Positions 43,011-56,960 of a DNA stretch of 64,000 nt are shown piece by piece. The first letter of the stretch is position 1. Every line of letters starts with the position of its first letter. Below the pieces are notes generated by a model, which had not been told where the DNA came from, did not search any database, and saw only the letters and a list, made by a program, of their open reading frames with translations. Position numbers and translations under genes: made by a program. Source of the stretch: Caprella mutica (taxonomy: Eukaryota; Arthropoda; Malacostraca; Amphipoda; Caprellidae); contig CANNZV010000123.1 of NCBI GenBank assembly GCA_947561585.1, positions 682,001-746,000 of the forward strand. Direction: 5' to 3'.

Positions 43011-46000
43011 CATCTATGATATTCTATTATAATGACTTTTAAGCCACATTAATAATATCTGACATTGTAAAAATTGTGTGATCATGACTCTATTCTACAT
43101 AAAGTAAATGTGGTACTTTTCATACATTCACTGTCAAAGCTTTTGAAAATCATCTTGCGCTTCAATTACTTATGTAAAAATAGAAATAACTTTCCTGGGG
43201 TAACTTAGTTGGTTCGTAGTCATTGAATTTTAAAATGTAAATTATAAAGGTTTTAAAAAAAAAATTCAATTTGTGAATCTTTTTTATTGCTTTAAGATGT
43301 CAGAATTAAAGCTTATATGAGAAAAAATTTGCTAAATCATATTATCGACATGATATAATGAAATTCAATCAATTCAACCCGATTTATTTCGGGGCCAAAT
43401 AAAGCAACTCTTGTACACTAGAAATGTTATCGTTAGCAATGACTAACGTAAATTGTTAACGAGATACAGAATATTATTGTTTTGTATAATATACTAATGA
43501 ACTGAAGCTAAATGTTCTATTAAACTATTCAGTCCACAACTATTTATTCACGCAAGCACTGTGACTCTCTTATCCCTGACTGATGACAGAAACAATTATT
43601 GCTTGTAGTACAATTTTCTATCGTATAAGGGTAACTTATGTAAATCTCTATTAATTATGAGGCCAATTAATCAATATTTTTATGAATCTTTTCAACAATC
43701 TTCGTTGAAAAAAATGAATTATTAAACATTAAATTTCCACAGGTCAAAATAATTGAAAATCAATCAACATTCAAATATTTCAGAGTTTTATTAAAAAATC
43801 CTTGAAAACTCTCTTATAATATTTAACGAAATTTTGCTATGGAAGGTATAAATTAGGTACCATTTTGATTAGGTACCATCCCAGAGTAAAAAATATGGCA
43901 AATCATAAAAGATTACGAGGCTAGCAATTTGAATCTTCTTTGACTCACTATAGTTTTCTCTCGATAGTAACAATCTACTGCAGCAGTCAAGTGCCTGGGT
44001 TCAGTAAGTACTGTGTCGCAGACTGACTGAGATTATCACTCGTAAGTGTTAATTACAATGACTGAATTGACTATTTACTCGCTAGCAGACATGGACAGAC
44101 TGATGTTAATTGAGGCGGAGAAGAAGTTGACAGTCTGCTCCTGTAGGAACTCTGACTTGAATAAATAATTAGCTGCAACATTACATGTAGTACACCGTAG
44201 ATGACTCAGTGATGAGTGAGAGTGACAGACTAATCTACTAGTAAATGTTAAACAGGGGTTGAACAAAATAATGAAAACCTCTCACATTTTGGCATCTTAA
44301 TCCTAAATATTATACTGTAGACCAGCAAACCTTGGCATATTTTAATATTCTCTCGTTTGTTTAAAACGTTTCAAGTATAGTATATAAAAGATTAATATAG
44401 TAATAATTAGGAGTTTATGAAACCATCGAAGATGACTAGAATCCCTCTTCATCTTCGATGTACCCACCATAAAACATTTCAACATCAAATGGATTTTTAA
44501 CTAAATTTATCTTACATCTACTGTTGCATGGAATTGATTGGAAATTATCGATAAAATCATTTATTACACATCTGCAGATGTGTAATAAAATATTATCATC
44601 GACCGTTGATAAAAAAAACAATGCTAAAAGGATCATCTACGATCTACAACTGATATGAAATCGCAATTTAATACGAATTTAAAAAAACATTTATCATCTT
44701 CAATCGGACCTTAAAAATATCGACGATAATATTTAAAATTTTGATATTTTACGATAAAATACGATATTTACTTTAATCGACAATAATTTACGATTACCGA
44801 TCACAATTTTCTATGTGGGATACTGTCCAGCAATCCTGAGGATTATCTCAATTAGAGCAAATCACTGACATCTCCACTGGACTCTGAAATATGAGAAACT
44901 TTTAGTCTCCCAAACAGCAGATTTATTGTCTTGTTTTATTGGACTCCAAACGCTTGCTGGCTAATCTTGAGTGACAGCTAATTTAGATAAAAAGAAATGC
45001 CACCGTAAAGAAATATCCCACGAGGCAATTTGTATCATATGACTTGTAAAGCGCTATACAGAGTGACCCACAAAAAATTCTATCCAACTTTCCATTCTTA
45101 TATTCCAGCAACTATTGTAGGTAGAGTTTTCTTTCAAGTATCATTTTATTAATTGAACATTTTACAAAACACAGTTAATTATTCATGAAGTTCTATTCAT
45201 TTTTTGAGTATAACAACTATTTTATTAATAGGTGGTGAAAATAGTCTTGCTCAAATGGTCAGAAAAAGGACAATGAAGTAAGTTCAAACACTAAAAAAAT
45301 CTTTATTGTACAACATTCCATTAATAAAACAGATTTTTTCCATGTTTTAAGGGTATTCATTTAACTATTCCATTTATGAAATATAGACAATATGAAGAAA
45401 TGTGTTTAAGTACAAAAAGGAAGGCACAACTTTAAATTTTCTGATGATAAAAATATTTCTAATAATTTCATATATAAATGTTTTTTATATCAACCTGTTC
45501 TTGTATCAACACCTCTATTGAGTGTCAAATAATTTATTGAATGCAAGATAAATTCCCTAAGTTACTTCCTGTAAGAGTAGCAAATTCGAAAAAATGTTCA
45601 AATTGAAATCACATTTAATCATAATTATTATCAAAACTCCAACCTTTGTTAACAAATATATATTTTCGCAATTGCATAATTATTATTGATTTAATTTCTC
45701 AGTTGAGTAAAAATAAGAGCATTAATTGGATACCATAGGAAACTGTTGAAAATATAGCGAGGGAAGCGTGCAAGTGACACAAAAACTTCCCATTGTTAAG
45801 CGCAGTAAATAAATATACATCTCCCAAAAATCCATCTGAAGAAGTGTTCGCCATTCACAATTTATTCGATGAATAGATTCCTGCAGAAGAAATCTTCACA
45901 CCCAATTTGTATGTCCGAAAATACTTGAGTGAAACTTTGAGTGAATAATAGAGCTGCAGGGGAGCGAAGGCGACAAGAATCAAAATCTCATTACAGGCAC

Positions 46001-46033
46001 AAAAGAAAAACACTTTCACCAACTGCACGGGAG
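43011..46033. other. AT-rich stretch, no gene recognised
   Basis: Minus-strand frames at 44075-44266 and 44436-44636 are unrecognised. A perfect 30-bp palindrome at 44560-44589 is listed separately. CAGAGTGACCCACAAAAA near 45058-45076 resembles a transposon or LINE end motif, but no partner was found. Confidence 0.45.
44560..44589. repeat. Perfect 30-bp palindrome
   Basis: TTTATTACACATCTG followed directly by its exact reverse complement, centred on CTGCAG. It could extrude as a cruciform or be a homodimer binding site. No other context is seen. Confidence 0.9.
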
Positions 46034-46217
46034 TCTACTTGTAAATCTACTTGTGAAACAAATATTATCCAACTCTACTTGTAAATCTACTTGTGAAGCA
46101 ACTATTATCCACCTCTACTTGTAAATCTACTTGTGAAACAATTATTATCCACATCTACTTGTAAATCTACTTGTGAAACAATTATTATCCACCTCTACTT
46201 GTAAATCTACTCGTGAA
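46034..46217. repeat. 40-bp tandem repeat, about 4.6 copies
   Basis: TCTACTTGTAAATCTACTTG then TGAAACAATTATTATCCACC, starting at 46034, 46074, 46114, 46154 and 46194 (last partial). The unit itself contains a near-duplicate of TCTACTTGT. Confidence 0.93.
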
Positions 46218-49200
46218 TCGACTACGTATATTTTTACTTGGTATAATTCTTAGTAAAATATTGAGCTATTCCTACATCCATCATGTTCAGCATCTCATAT
46301 TTTGTATTAATTCATCGTAGTCACAGCCTCATTTATTCAGTTTGTAACGATAATGGAAAACAGTGAAAGATGTCAGATTTTGTTCTCTTCAGTAAAGTTG
46401 GTGATAGATCTATTGTTTATTCCTTTTATTTGCTTATTATTTAACAACGAAGAATTAATATTCAATACCTCTATTTAGTTGAAATATTATTTCGATTTAG
46501 TAAAATTAGTGTCGTGATAACTTTGTTCAGAATGAAAGTTAATTAGTCTTCTAATTTTAATAAACAGTTCTTGAACAATAATAGTTAACTTAACTACTGA
46601 CACCAATAAAATCAATAGGTGGTATACGCATTTTCTTTCAGGTTAAAATTCGTCTTTGTGATATCTGACTGTCTTTGAAGGCGATTTTTGCAGATTCTGT
46701 GTAGGGTTGTGTGTCTTTGTAGTGAGAAAACTATTCTTCTCTAACCAACAAATGGAAGGAAGAAGTTCTTTTTTTTCACATTTTGAAGACTCCTTGCTGT
46801 GTGAGGTACAAAGCATCAAACACTGTCAAAGGTACTCCACGTAAATAATATTTGTCTGCTGCAACTAATTGAATATACTAATAAAAATATATATTTACCT
46901 TGTGGGATATTATCTGAAATTCTAATTTAATCATTCCACATCCAATTTCCTCTCAAATATATGTGCAACAATGTTTATTTGAGGATATAAAGTTTGCTGT
47001 ACATTATATCAGGTATATATTAATAACCTCCTATATCATACAGGAAACACATTAATGGTTACCAGCTATTCCACCTATTAAAATATTAGTACTGGAGTCA
47101 GTTCTAAATATATGGTGGTAATGAATCGCTACATTTCATTTGATTTATTTCATTTGTACGCTATCATTCAGAGCACTTTGTCCATAAAATGACAGAAATA
47201 TGAGGGTGGAACAACTGTTACCTGTAATACATTTATTTAATAAAGCTAGTGAAAAGCAGATTATTCTTTAATTAAAGGGTTAAAGATCCGATCTACATAT
47301 ACCCTTGTTAGTTTCTTGGAGAAATTATCCACCGTATTTGTCCTTTAATTTCACTAATCTACAGTAATGTTTTTTTAAGATGCCCTAGAAGCTTATTGTT
47401 GCTTAAAGGGCCTTAATGATCTTCATATTATATTTTGTGTTGTCAAATATATTGAATGTATGACCCTGGAGCTCCCAACTCCTGGGTCAAATTGTATGGG
47501 AACATTTTGTTAAATAAATAAATAAGTAAAATGTTTGTGATGATACTTTATAAAAGATAAAACTAGAAAGAGTACATTTTGCCAGCGAGAAAATTACGGT
47601 TGGAATATGGTAGCTGTGAGGAAACATTTTTCATCTGGATAGTTTTTAATGAATGATGTTACGCGTTTCTAGTTTACATATATTTAGAGTATATTTTAGA
47701 ATTAAAACTACCAATTTTTTTGCAAAAATTCATTGAATCAATTTCTGAAAAAGATTTGACAACAAAAACATAAAAATGTGGAAATTTCACTAGCTTAATT
47801 ATTGACCATCATGTAAAAATTAGTTTCAAAATTAGTCATATTCTGATGAGATGGGGTAAGGGTAAGCTCCCTAATTTGGTATTCACAGATGAGAAGTAAA
47901 TTTATATTTAACAACTTTTGCAGCATCCATATGATAGCGTTTCCACAATTTTGTGTTTTTCGGCTTCAGATTTTATTGAACACAAAACGGTACATCTTTC
48001 TCATTTTTAAATCGAAGTTGGTTGAAAACACACTTTCAGGGACTCAAGGAGTCTCCAGTAGTACTCAGCACAATCTTATGGCTCCAAACCTACCTAAACA
48101 TGAATTCAAAGGAATATTCTATCCTTCAGATAATCCTCACACTTCTTTTGGGTCCCTGAAAGCAAAACTGCAAATAGAATAGGAAGTATATTTCAAAAAA
48201 TCATATTAGGTTCAATTTGCGATGCATTTGATTCTAGACTGAATGTTGCAGTTCGAAATAATTAATTAAGTGTGTTCATATTGAAAAACGTGAAAATTGT
48301 ATCGTTTGTTAATTATTTACTTTATAATCTTTGAAATCAAAATTGAATTCTTGAATATTAAAACATATATTAAAATTTTAGTTAGGTTGATTATGAAATA
48401 TCCTTTAGTATTAAACTGCATCGAGTATTCACAATATCTTCACGGATAACAAATTGCAACTGACATTTTAATCGCGAGTGACAAATGAGCAGGTAACTAC
48501 TGGTAATTAAGTAGGGAGTTGTATCGACACTAGTCTCCTGATAATCTTGATAAAGTGTTGATGCACGCTCCCTTCCTGTCTAACTCATTATTAGCTAATT
48601 CATTGGAGTCACTGGCCACTGATTTCATCCTCCTGATGCTATTGTTGTTGCTGGGATGATAAAATGCTCTTTATAGTGGCTGTATAATCAAACATGAAAT
48701 ATATTAATGTTGATTACGATAATTAAAAAATCAAATTCGTAACAATATGACTTATGACGCTTTGTAAAAGAATATTTATTAGAAATTAGAGATATTTAAA
48801 AAAAAATTTGTACATAAACATCAGCTATAAAAAAATTTGTATAGTAGTCAGTTAAGAAAAAATATTTTATAAAATGTAGAAAAATCTAGAAAATAATTAA
48901 TTATTTATATCTAGAAATAGCTGTGGCCTACTTGAGATATTTATCTATAAGGGATTTGATACTTCCAAAAATTCGATTTGATGTTCGATTAAATAATCGA
49001 CATTAAACCTCTATGATTTCCACATCGTTTGACTTCAGTAGAAGCTGTTTCGCCAGTAACTGAAATTGTGTGTATGGTTATGGCAGAGCAGAGGCATTTC
49101 AGAGCAGTTTACTGCCATTGTCTCGCAGATATTGCCGTCTGTTTCCTATCGCTGTCTGTGCAAAGATCATCAGGAAAATTTGTTGAATGCTCTTCACAGA

Positions 49201-50712
49201 TGAACATTAAAGCCTCGGTGAGTCGAGACATTATTGGGGTCTGCCGGGTCATAAAAGCTGTGATGAAATTAGAGTTCTTCGAGGAAAGAAGAAACTGTCA
49301 ATTAATTCTTTCATCTATAGCCTCCATCCATTTCATGATGAAAAAATAACGAGGAGGAGGTTCTAAGATCGTACAAGGAGGAAAAACGATTAGTTTTCTT
49401 TGGAAGTCATTTTTTATAGTTGGTAAAGGCATCTTATGGAACCATCATAAGTCGGTACATAATTATGTACCTCAGGATTTCAATGTTTATTGTGTAAATA
49501 AAGATATTTTTTTTATTTATTTAAAGAAGTTCTGCTTCTTCTCGCAGGGGTCCTTATTTTAAATAAAATTTATGGGTATAGTCAGTAATCAGATGATAAC
49601 TAATTGTCGTAATAGAAGATTTCGAGAGATCTCCTGTTAATCTTTTTTGGATTCAGCATAAGTTCCTCTTGGAATAATGTTCAATAATATCTGTTGCAGT
49701 AATATTTAGTGTGTGCAATAATTCTCTCTACTCCAATTATACGGTGAAGGGTTGTCTGTGTGCGGTATTGTTTACATATCATCCTCCACATTTACTCTCC
49801 ATGAATATGATAGCTCAGAAAGTACATTCGATATGGTCATAACTTGGACAAACAGTCTGCATAAATTCGTTATATCGCCAATTATTTTGTTGGTTCTGAC
49901 TAACAAGCTACGCATTGATGAGACTGCAACAAACGGAAGACGATTTAATTAAACTTTATCAAAATATTGCCTAGATAAAAAATAGAAGAATGGATGAAGG
50001 AATTTTTTGGAGCTGTTTAATCTATCTGTAGATTAAATATGTATTATATATAGTTTTTTTTTCCGAACACTGCTGAGGAGCTAGAAAAGACTTCAAATAA
50101 GAGATATATCTTTGCACACCGTTCAGATTATAGTAACATTATGTTTATTTTATTTTCATTCCACCTCCCCCCCCCCCCCCATCTCTCGACAGCGATTGAG
50201 GTGTCCTCGACTGCTTCATTATTAGCCAAATGAGCTCCTGGCAAACAATGGATGAATATTCATCTTTTCATAGATCTCTTTGCGGCTTTTTCTTTTGATG
50301 AATCTGCTGCATTGACATCAAAAACACTACAGAACGCTAATATATTCGTGAAAAAGACGCTCTAAAAAGAATTCATTAACTTTATTGGGACTATGTAAAC
50401 AAGAGCCAAATTAGTCCGGTAAAAAGCCATCTGCTGAGTGATTTTTGTGTCCTTTGATGTAGGTACTCATTCTCCGCATCTTCTTTGGCTAAACACTCTT
50501 CACTTTAGTCTTTCAGGTGAGATCTTGCGTGATGAGAAAAACTTGTTTATTGTCTGAGTTAGAGAAATTGATATTCAGTATAATATAATATAAAACAAGA
50601 ATTAAAAGAATTACTTGTTGTTGTGCGTTTTCAATGGTGGTTTACTTAAATATATCACTTTAATAGTCAAGGTAACTACTCTAATTTAGTTAGAAGTGGT
50701 TTATAGGCAGTC
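46218..50712. other. AT-rich stretch with two possible LINE 3' tails, no gene recognised
   Basis: At 47461-47521 a hairpin (TGACCCTGGAG / CTCCTGGGTCA) is followed by TAAATAAATAAATAAGTAA, like a LINE 3' end. At 49454-49471 a perfect 18-bp palindrome (GGTACATAATTATGTACC) is followed by GTAAATAAAGATATTTTTTT. The C14 run is at 50167-50180. Frames at 47889-48182 and 49029-49349 (97 and 106 codons; the latter opens at TTG) are unrecognised. Confidence 0.4.
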
Positions 50713-51558
50713 ATATCCCATGTAACATTGAGATATTCCCGGAATATTCCCTCGATATCTATATATTCCCTAATAATCCGCTATCGTAAAATGATATCGA
50801 GGGAATATTCCAGGGATTAGTGAAAAATGAATTGATCCCCTAATGATATCGAGGGAATATTCTAGGAATTAGTGAGAATTTGTTGATCCCCTGAAAATTA
50901 TATAAGAAACGATTATAAAAGAAAAATAGAAATAATCTATGAATTATGAAACTATATTTATCGATAATAACTTTATGGTGCACTTGAGTTATCATATTGC
51001 ATAAACTTCATTGAAAATCCTACTTCTACTGTGTCCATGATGGTCGAGTGGTTAACGTCGCAAACAGAAGTCAACAAGGTGCGGGTTCGAGACCCGCAAA
51101 CACCACTTCATTTCTTTCTCCATTTCTTTCCATTTAATTTGTATATAACAATATGTTTCATTCAACTACTTCATATAAACTCAAACGTACACGTACAAAT
51201 GCAGTATATGCTAAGAAATATTAATTTTGGTAGCCTTCCTTTATTATAGATATCCAGGGAATATTCAAGAAATTTGATCCCCTCGATATTGAGGGGATAT
51301 CCCCTCATCATCCCAATTTTATTCCCTTGTTATCGAGGGAATAATTATTTCGGTATTCCTTGCCCTTCATTTGATATCGATGGAATATTCCAAGGATAAT
51401 ATATTTAAATCCCATCATTATTCCCTCGATATCATTTGGGGATATTCCCATATCGCAAAAAAGTCAAAATAGGGCATCTCCTCGATAACGATGGGGATAT
51501 CGAGGAAATAATCCTAAGGAATATCCCGGTAATAATTTTTTGTTACCTGCAGGGATAT
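50713..51558. mobile_element. Fold-back element with GATATCGAGGGAATA-subrepeat inverted ends
   Basis: The left flank ATATCCC..GTAACA at 50714-50726 is mirrored by TGTTAC..GGGATAT at 51541-51557. Inward, ATTCCCGGAATATTCCCTCG, GATATCGAGGGAATATTC and related units occur several times in both orientations (50730-50880 and 51250-51535). The centre (about 50890-51245) is AT-rich and holds a tRNA-like sequence. The exact ends and target duplication are uncertain. Confidence 0.65.
51034..51105 (+). pseudogene. tRNA-like sequence with intact A and B boxes
   Basis: The A box TGGTCGAGTGG (51041-51051) and B box GGTTCGAGACC (51084-51094) are excellent. The T arm GCGGG-TTCGAGA-CCCGC is perfect, followed by AAACACC and A as a 3' acceptor. 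The 5' acceptor (TCCATGA) does not pair with it, and no clean anticodon stem with a T33-bearing loop is found between. The A box TGGTCGAGTGG is typical of Ser/Leu tRNAs. It is most likely a tRNA pseudogene or tRNA-derived SINE head inside the fold-back element. No T-run terminator is adjacent. Confidence 0.5.
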
Positions 51559-54500
51559 AGACCAATTTTATGTTACTTTTTTGACGATAGACATGTACTG
51601 TTGATTACGAAATGTTAGTTCACACACTTTAAGCAACTGTATGTTTCAATCCTATCACTGTATTTTTTTACATCAAAATTGTGACTTTTCAGTTTTTGTT
51701 TACGTTTCATTTTTTCTATTTCTGTTTTTGCTCTTTTTTGGATGAATTTAGAATAATAATACGATGCCCATAGTTTGCATTCACTATTTTTTTCCATTTA
51801 TTGACACACTCAGTCCTTTTTTCAACGCATAATAACTAGATTATATTCTGTGTCGAAAATCTAGAACATTTTTTATAAGAATTTTCGACAAATACATTTT
51901 GTTATTCGATAGGACGAAAAATCGTGCACCTGAAATATATATTTTTTGTGTGATGTACGAAATACTAATCTGATAATCCTAGTATATGTGACAGGCCTTT
52001 TAGTTCTATAGAGTTTTTCACTTTTTTCGAGACACAAAATATATTATACACACATATAAAAATTCAGACAGAAAGTTCATTTGAACTGTTTTTAATAAAG
52101 GTTGTTATAATATCATTTACATTAACCTTTCGTGCCTAAATTTTAAAATTAACAAGATTGTTCCACATGTGTGATTAAAAAAACATCAAATTTCATTCTT
52201 CAAATTAAATATCCTCGAATTCGAGTATTTGTTTGAGATATTTTGACTAAAGCAAGAACATTCTGGAAATAAATGAATAAATATTCTATAGGTATTATTC
52301 TCATATCTATAAGTAAATGGCACAAAAATAATAATATGAATAGAAATACTTCGTTAAATAATTTGTTAAAACCTAATTATTTTAATATTTAAGGTTCAAT
52401 GGCAAGTTAAAATATTAACATTTACCATTTACAATTAAAAATTATATTTATTTTTCGAATTACTGAATCTTTTAATTATGGATCGATGTCGATCCATATA
52501 TTGCATCCTTTGAATTAAATTAAAGGAATTAGGATTTGTGATAAATATTCTCCTTTATTTCTAATCCTTCCTATTATCGATCACTCCTATCCCCTTTTCT
52601 CTCTCTCTCTCATCTCCTTTATCGCATTTACGCTGACTTAATCCCATCTGCATCCTTTTTCCTTGGTTTCTTTCTATTTCTCCTCAAGTCCTCTTCAGTC
52701 GTTCCTCTTCGCTTCCTTTCATTCAGTCTTTTATTGCTTTTTCCCTATCCTATTCCCATCATTAATGGAACTCTTCATTTCCCTCAATCATCGAATATTC
52801 CCTCACACCATTAATTTCTCCCCTCGTTCATTCAATCGAATGTTCATGTCATTTTATTTGATTTCAAACTCTAATAAAATGCATTTTTGAGTATTTGAAG
52901 GGACTGAAATTTTAAGAATGAACAAATGACAATTAATGTTCTTTGATATGTATGAAAAAAATAATAAAATGCAAACTGTAAAATTATAAGAAGTTATTTG
53001 AATTTCGATTCTAATTATACTCATGCAATGTGAACTATAATCGGTTATTAATATAACTTTCTCCATGCTCTGTGGAAAATGATATTGATATGATGTCTCA
53101 TATAGGAGTTAGGACTAAAACCATTACTAAAAATCTGTTTTTTTAATAATAGTAATCTTCATTGAATAAAATATAATACTAGAATTACAAAAGAAAAGCA
53201 TTCTCTACATGCATTTAAATAATAAAAAAAAATCTAAGGTAATTTCATGAATAGCATTTGTCAAAAATATATATATTTAATAATTTTCTAAATTCAAGAG
53301 CTTTTCGGGATATATTAACTTGGGATGTGTTATTTTATAGGTTTGTAAAGTTTTTTATACTCTGTGTGCAACAATACTTCGCTGCACTAAACTGACGCTG
53401 AATAAAAAGATTGTACACTCCTTGTGTTTCATTTCCGATTAGAAAATTAAACATTATATATTCGGCTTTCGTCTAAACTGTCGATAATTTTCCTGACGCA
53501 GATTAAGGTCTATTTAATAAGTTTCCTATAACTATTAATATTGAACTGATTATAACTTAATAAAAAAATAAAAAAAGTACTTATCTTTTACTTAGGACGT
53601 AAAATTAGAAACTTGGAGGTCAAATATATTGCAGTGAGTCTATTAAAATAATTTTTTAATGTGTATAAGAACAAAGATATGCAATCAAATTGGTGATGGA
53701 AATTAACCGTATATGATGAAAATAAAATAGAAAGTTTCTTTGAGGGGACCTTTAACCATCCGATTAAACACCATAATAAAATTATTCCTTTCTATTGCAT
53801 ATCTGCATTGTTCTAACATTACAGTATATCTGTATATATGCAATATAATAGGTAATAATATACAATTTAAATTATATTATTTACCTGCATTAAAATTTAA
53901 TCAATACCAATAAGTTGATCTTCTATGCTATTAATGAATTTATTAAAAAAATTATTAGATGTTTCATCTTGGTCATTTTTTGTCTGTTTCATTGTATAAA
54001 CTTTATAATTATTACTACCTACTTTTTTGTTATATTTTTGTACCCAAAAATTGAATGAGTAAATTTTGCATTTTTCAATGGATTAATAAAGTTAACTGTA
54101 CATGAAATTGATAGAAAATTTTTACATTCTATTAATTTTTTACAGTTAGTTTAGGTAGATGGTTTCAAAGGGGATTAATTAGAAACTGATACCCCTGTAA
54201 CCATGAATTGTACAGTGAAATCACAAAAGACTGAAATGAACTCAGTATTTACATCTCTGCAATGCAATTGAAACTTCAATCATTTTAACTCTATTGGAAG
54301 TAATTGGAGAGTAAATTTCACAAAAGTGTTCATAACGAATTTCTACAACAAAACTTTCATTGTTTTGATATCAAAGAGCACTCAGAAACGCAACAATGTC
54401 AGACATTTAATTGACATTCTGCCAACCGAATGCCCAATTATGTTAGAAATAAATTGAAAATTTCCAATATTGTGCTGCAGGTGGAAGTCATTTAATATTT

Positions 54501-56611
54501 ATTAAATCAAAGGAACACCTAACGATGCAATTCAATATATCTTTTGGGAATTTACAGGTTATAAAATCACATCGAATCTATATGAAATATGATATATTTA
54601 TGAAGTTACAAAAATGTTCCTAGGTATTTTAAAATAATTTGAAAATGAGCCAAACTAGGATTATTTTAACTTGTTTAAAAAATGTACGGAAATACCATAA
54701 CGGCTAAATTCTAACTAAATTCATCATGTACCCAGACCAAATTAATAATTTCTATAAACATTACAATTACTGAAAAGGAAATGTTAAACTAGTATACTTT
54801 TCATTTTCAGAATACAGTGAAGAAAGATAAACAGGAATAATGATAGGATTTTCATAAATAAGTAAAATTTAATGATAGAACAGAAAAATCACTTGAAATT
54901 TCTGATCCTGCTATACGTAATCTGCATTAAAGAGTAAAGTTATACTAGTTCACACACCTATACAGGTGAGGCTTCCAATTATAATCAAACTACACTGGAA
55001 GCTACTTTGTTATTCTACTACACTTCATTGCTTACTCTCTTCCTAGTTTCATATTTAATTGTGGAAACTTTATTATGTCAATACTGCTATCATATTCTCA
55101 ATTGTTTCAGCTACAGATCATTTGTTTAAAAAAAGATACAATTTCACCACTATAAATATTAAGAATTATGGCATACAGTCTGACGCGAACCATTGTTTCT
55201 GGTGAATTAATTAACTTACGATGAATGCAATTACAATAATTTAGGAAACTATTTTATATCCAGTGGCTCCACAAGAATTCCTTTTTGATATTTTAAAATA
55301 ATTCCCTCTGGTCAGATGGTAAGTTGACTACCACTGTAGATAATTTGCTACCATTGTAGTGTAGTGCAAGTATGTGCTGCAATATCTAAGTAATTACATG
55401 CTTATAGTGCACTAAGTGTTGTAGAGTGTAGCGCCATTGAAAGGCTTAGTGGGAACATTCTTAGCTCTAAAGTGAATGCAGTAGAGATTGTGTGAGGTGT
55501 GGAATTCTTGCTAGCCAAGCATATAATTAGATATATTATGTATTGATCTTATCTGCAGTGAGAAATATGTGCATTGAGATCTTTGCTGTTATCTTACTTA
55601 TGACATATAATTCGTTAACAATATATTTTATTAAACCCTATTCCATTTAAAATTAAAGTTAGATTTTATTTAACTTATGAAAGATTAAGAATATATTAAC
55701 TATTATCGATGTTTTTTTTACTTAAAATTCCTAAATCTATCAATTGTGATTATCGCATTGATTTTGTTTGCATTTTACCATTTGAATCTAATAACAAATA
55801 TTATTGACGATTATTGTGTAACTATATTCTAATGGTAAAAATTATATTTGGTATATGCACTAGACGTCATTATTTCATTTACTGAAATTAGATAATTTAA
55901 AGACATTATGTGATTTTAAGTTTTGAGTAAAATGGACCATTTTAATGTCTATTCCAGTTACTCTTCTCTAAAGATTTAGTTGTCAACTTCCAGTGGAGCT
56001 TAAAGATATTAGTGGAGCTTAACTTATGTTTCTCTTGTCATTCATAGAAAGCAGTACAGAAAATACGGATGCAAAATATGTTAAAAAGAACACTGCGCAG
56101 TGCGCACTCTTCACAAATACTGAATTTGTAACAATCCACCATTTCAAGAAAAAATTGGTAGAAAGAAGGAGTGCGTTATCAGTTTTGTCAGCAATGAATT
56201 GAAAGTATTTTGTAAACGTTTTAAAATATTCATAATCTACCCACTGAAAAGTAGTTTATTCTAATTCTAATCATTTCTATTAATGTGTTTGGCTCTGACT
56301 ACTTCATGACATCTTGATCACTATACTGAATACTAGACTCTAGACTTAGTCTGTCTCTGGTACAGCTCCACAGTCTAGTGTCCCGTCTACTTCCCTATGT
56401 ATCTGTGACATAAAGTGTGCCAATTCTGTGGTGAAAAGAGTGTCCTTAAAATCTAAACTTTATGAGACATTACAGGGGGAGATTCGTACTTTGTTCCTCA
56501 GACCGAAACCCAAAGCACTGTCTGAGAATATTTTAGATAAGTTTTAGAATGGCAAGTCTCTATATGAGGAAATTAGAAAATAAGTACATAAATACTATCG
56601 GCATCACCCGC
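51559..56611. other. AT-rich stretch, no gene recognised
   Basis: A pyrimidine-rich segment at about 52545-52720 includes a short CT microsatellite (52598-52612). Its plus-strand frame at 52663-52890 is Ser/Phe-rich as expected from CT-rich DNA. Nothing else is recognised. Confidence 0.5.
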
Positions 56612-56960
56612 TTTTATTACGTCTCACACTTATGGCACTAGAATAAGTGTGGGACATGTCTCGCATATATTTTTCTTGGTTTCCGCTGGTAGGTAATTTG
56701 ATGGGTCGTTTTCAGTCAATCTGTTTTCACCATAACTTATGCTGGGATAAATTAAGAATAATTTTATAGTATATACATTTTTACTAAATAATATTCTTGA
56801 TTTATATTCCACCTACATAAGTAACGGCGAAAACATCCCAACTGGAAAAGAACAACTAAATTACCAAAGATAATCCAAAAAGAATATTTATACCAGGGAA
56901 AACATAAGCGAGACATGTCCCACACTGATTCGATTGTCATAAGTCTGAGTCGTAATAAGA
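56612..56960. mobile_element. MITE of about 350 bp with about 60-bp inverted ends
   Basis: The left arm TTATTACGTCTCACACTTAT.. ..GTGTGGGACATGTCTCGC is mirrored on the right by GCGAGACATGTCCCACAC.. ..ATAAGTCTGAGTCGTAATAA. About 50 of 60 positions match. The block GTGTGGGACATGTCTCGC is identical in both arms. The centre is AT-rich with no ORF of note. Superfamily not assigned. Confidence 0.85.

Noticed and set aside
49029..49349. 106-codon plus frame with mixed composition
   Set aside because: It opens only at a TTG codon, which is not a normal eukaryotic start. No splice acceptor is convincing and no family is recognised.
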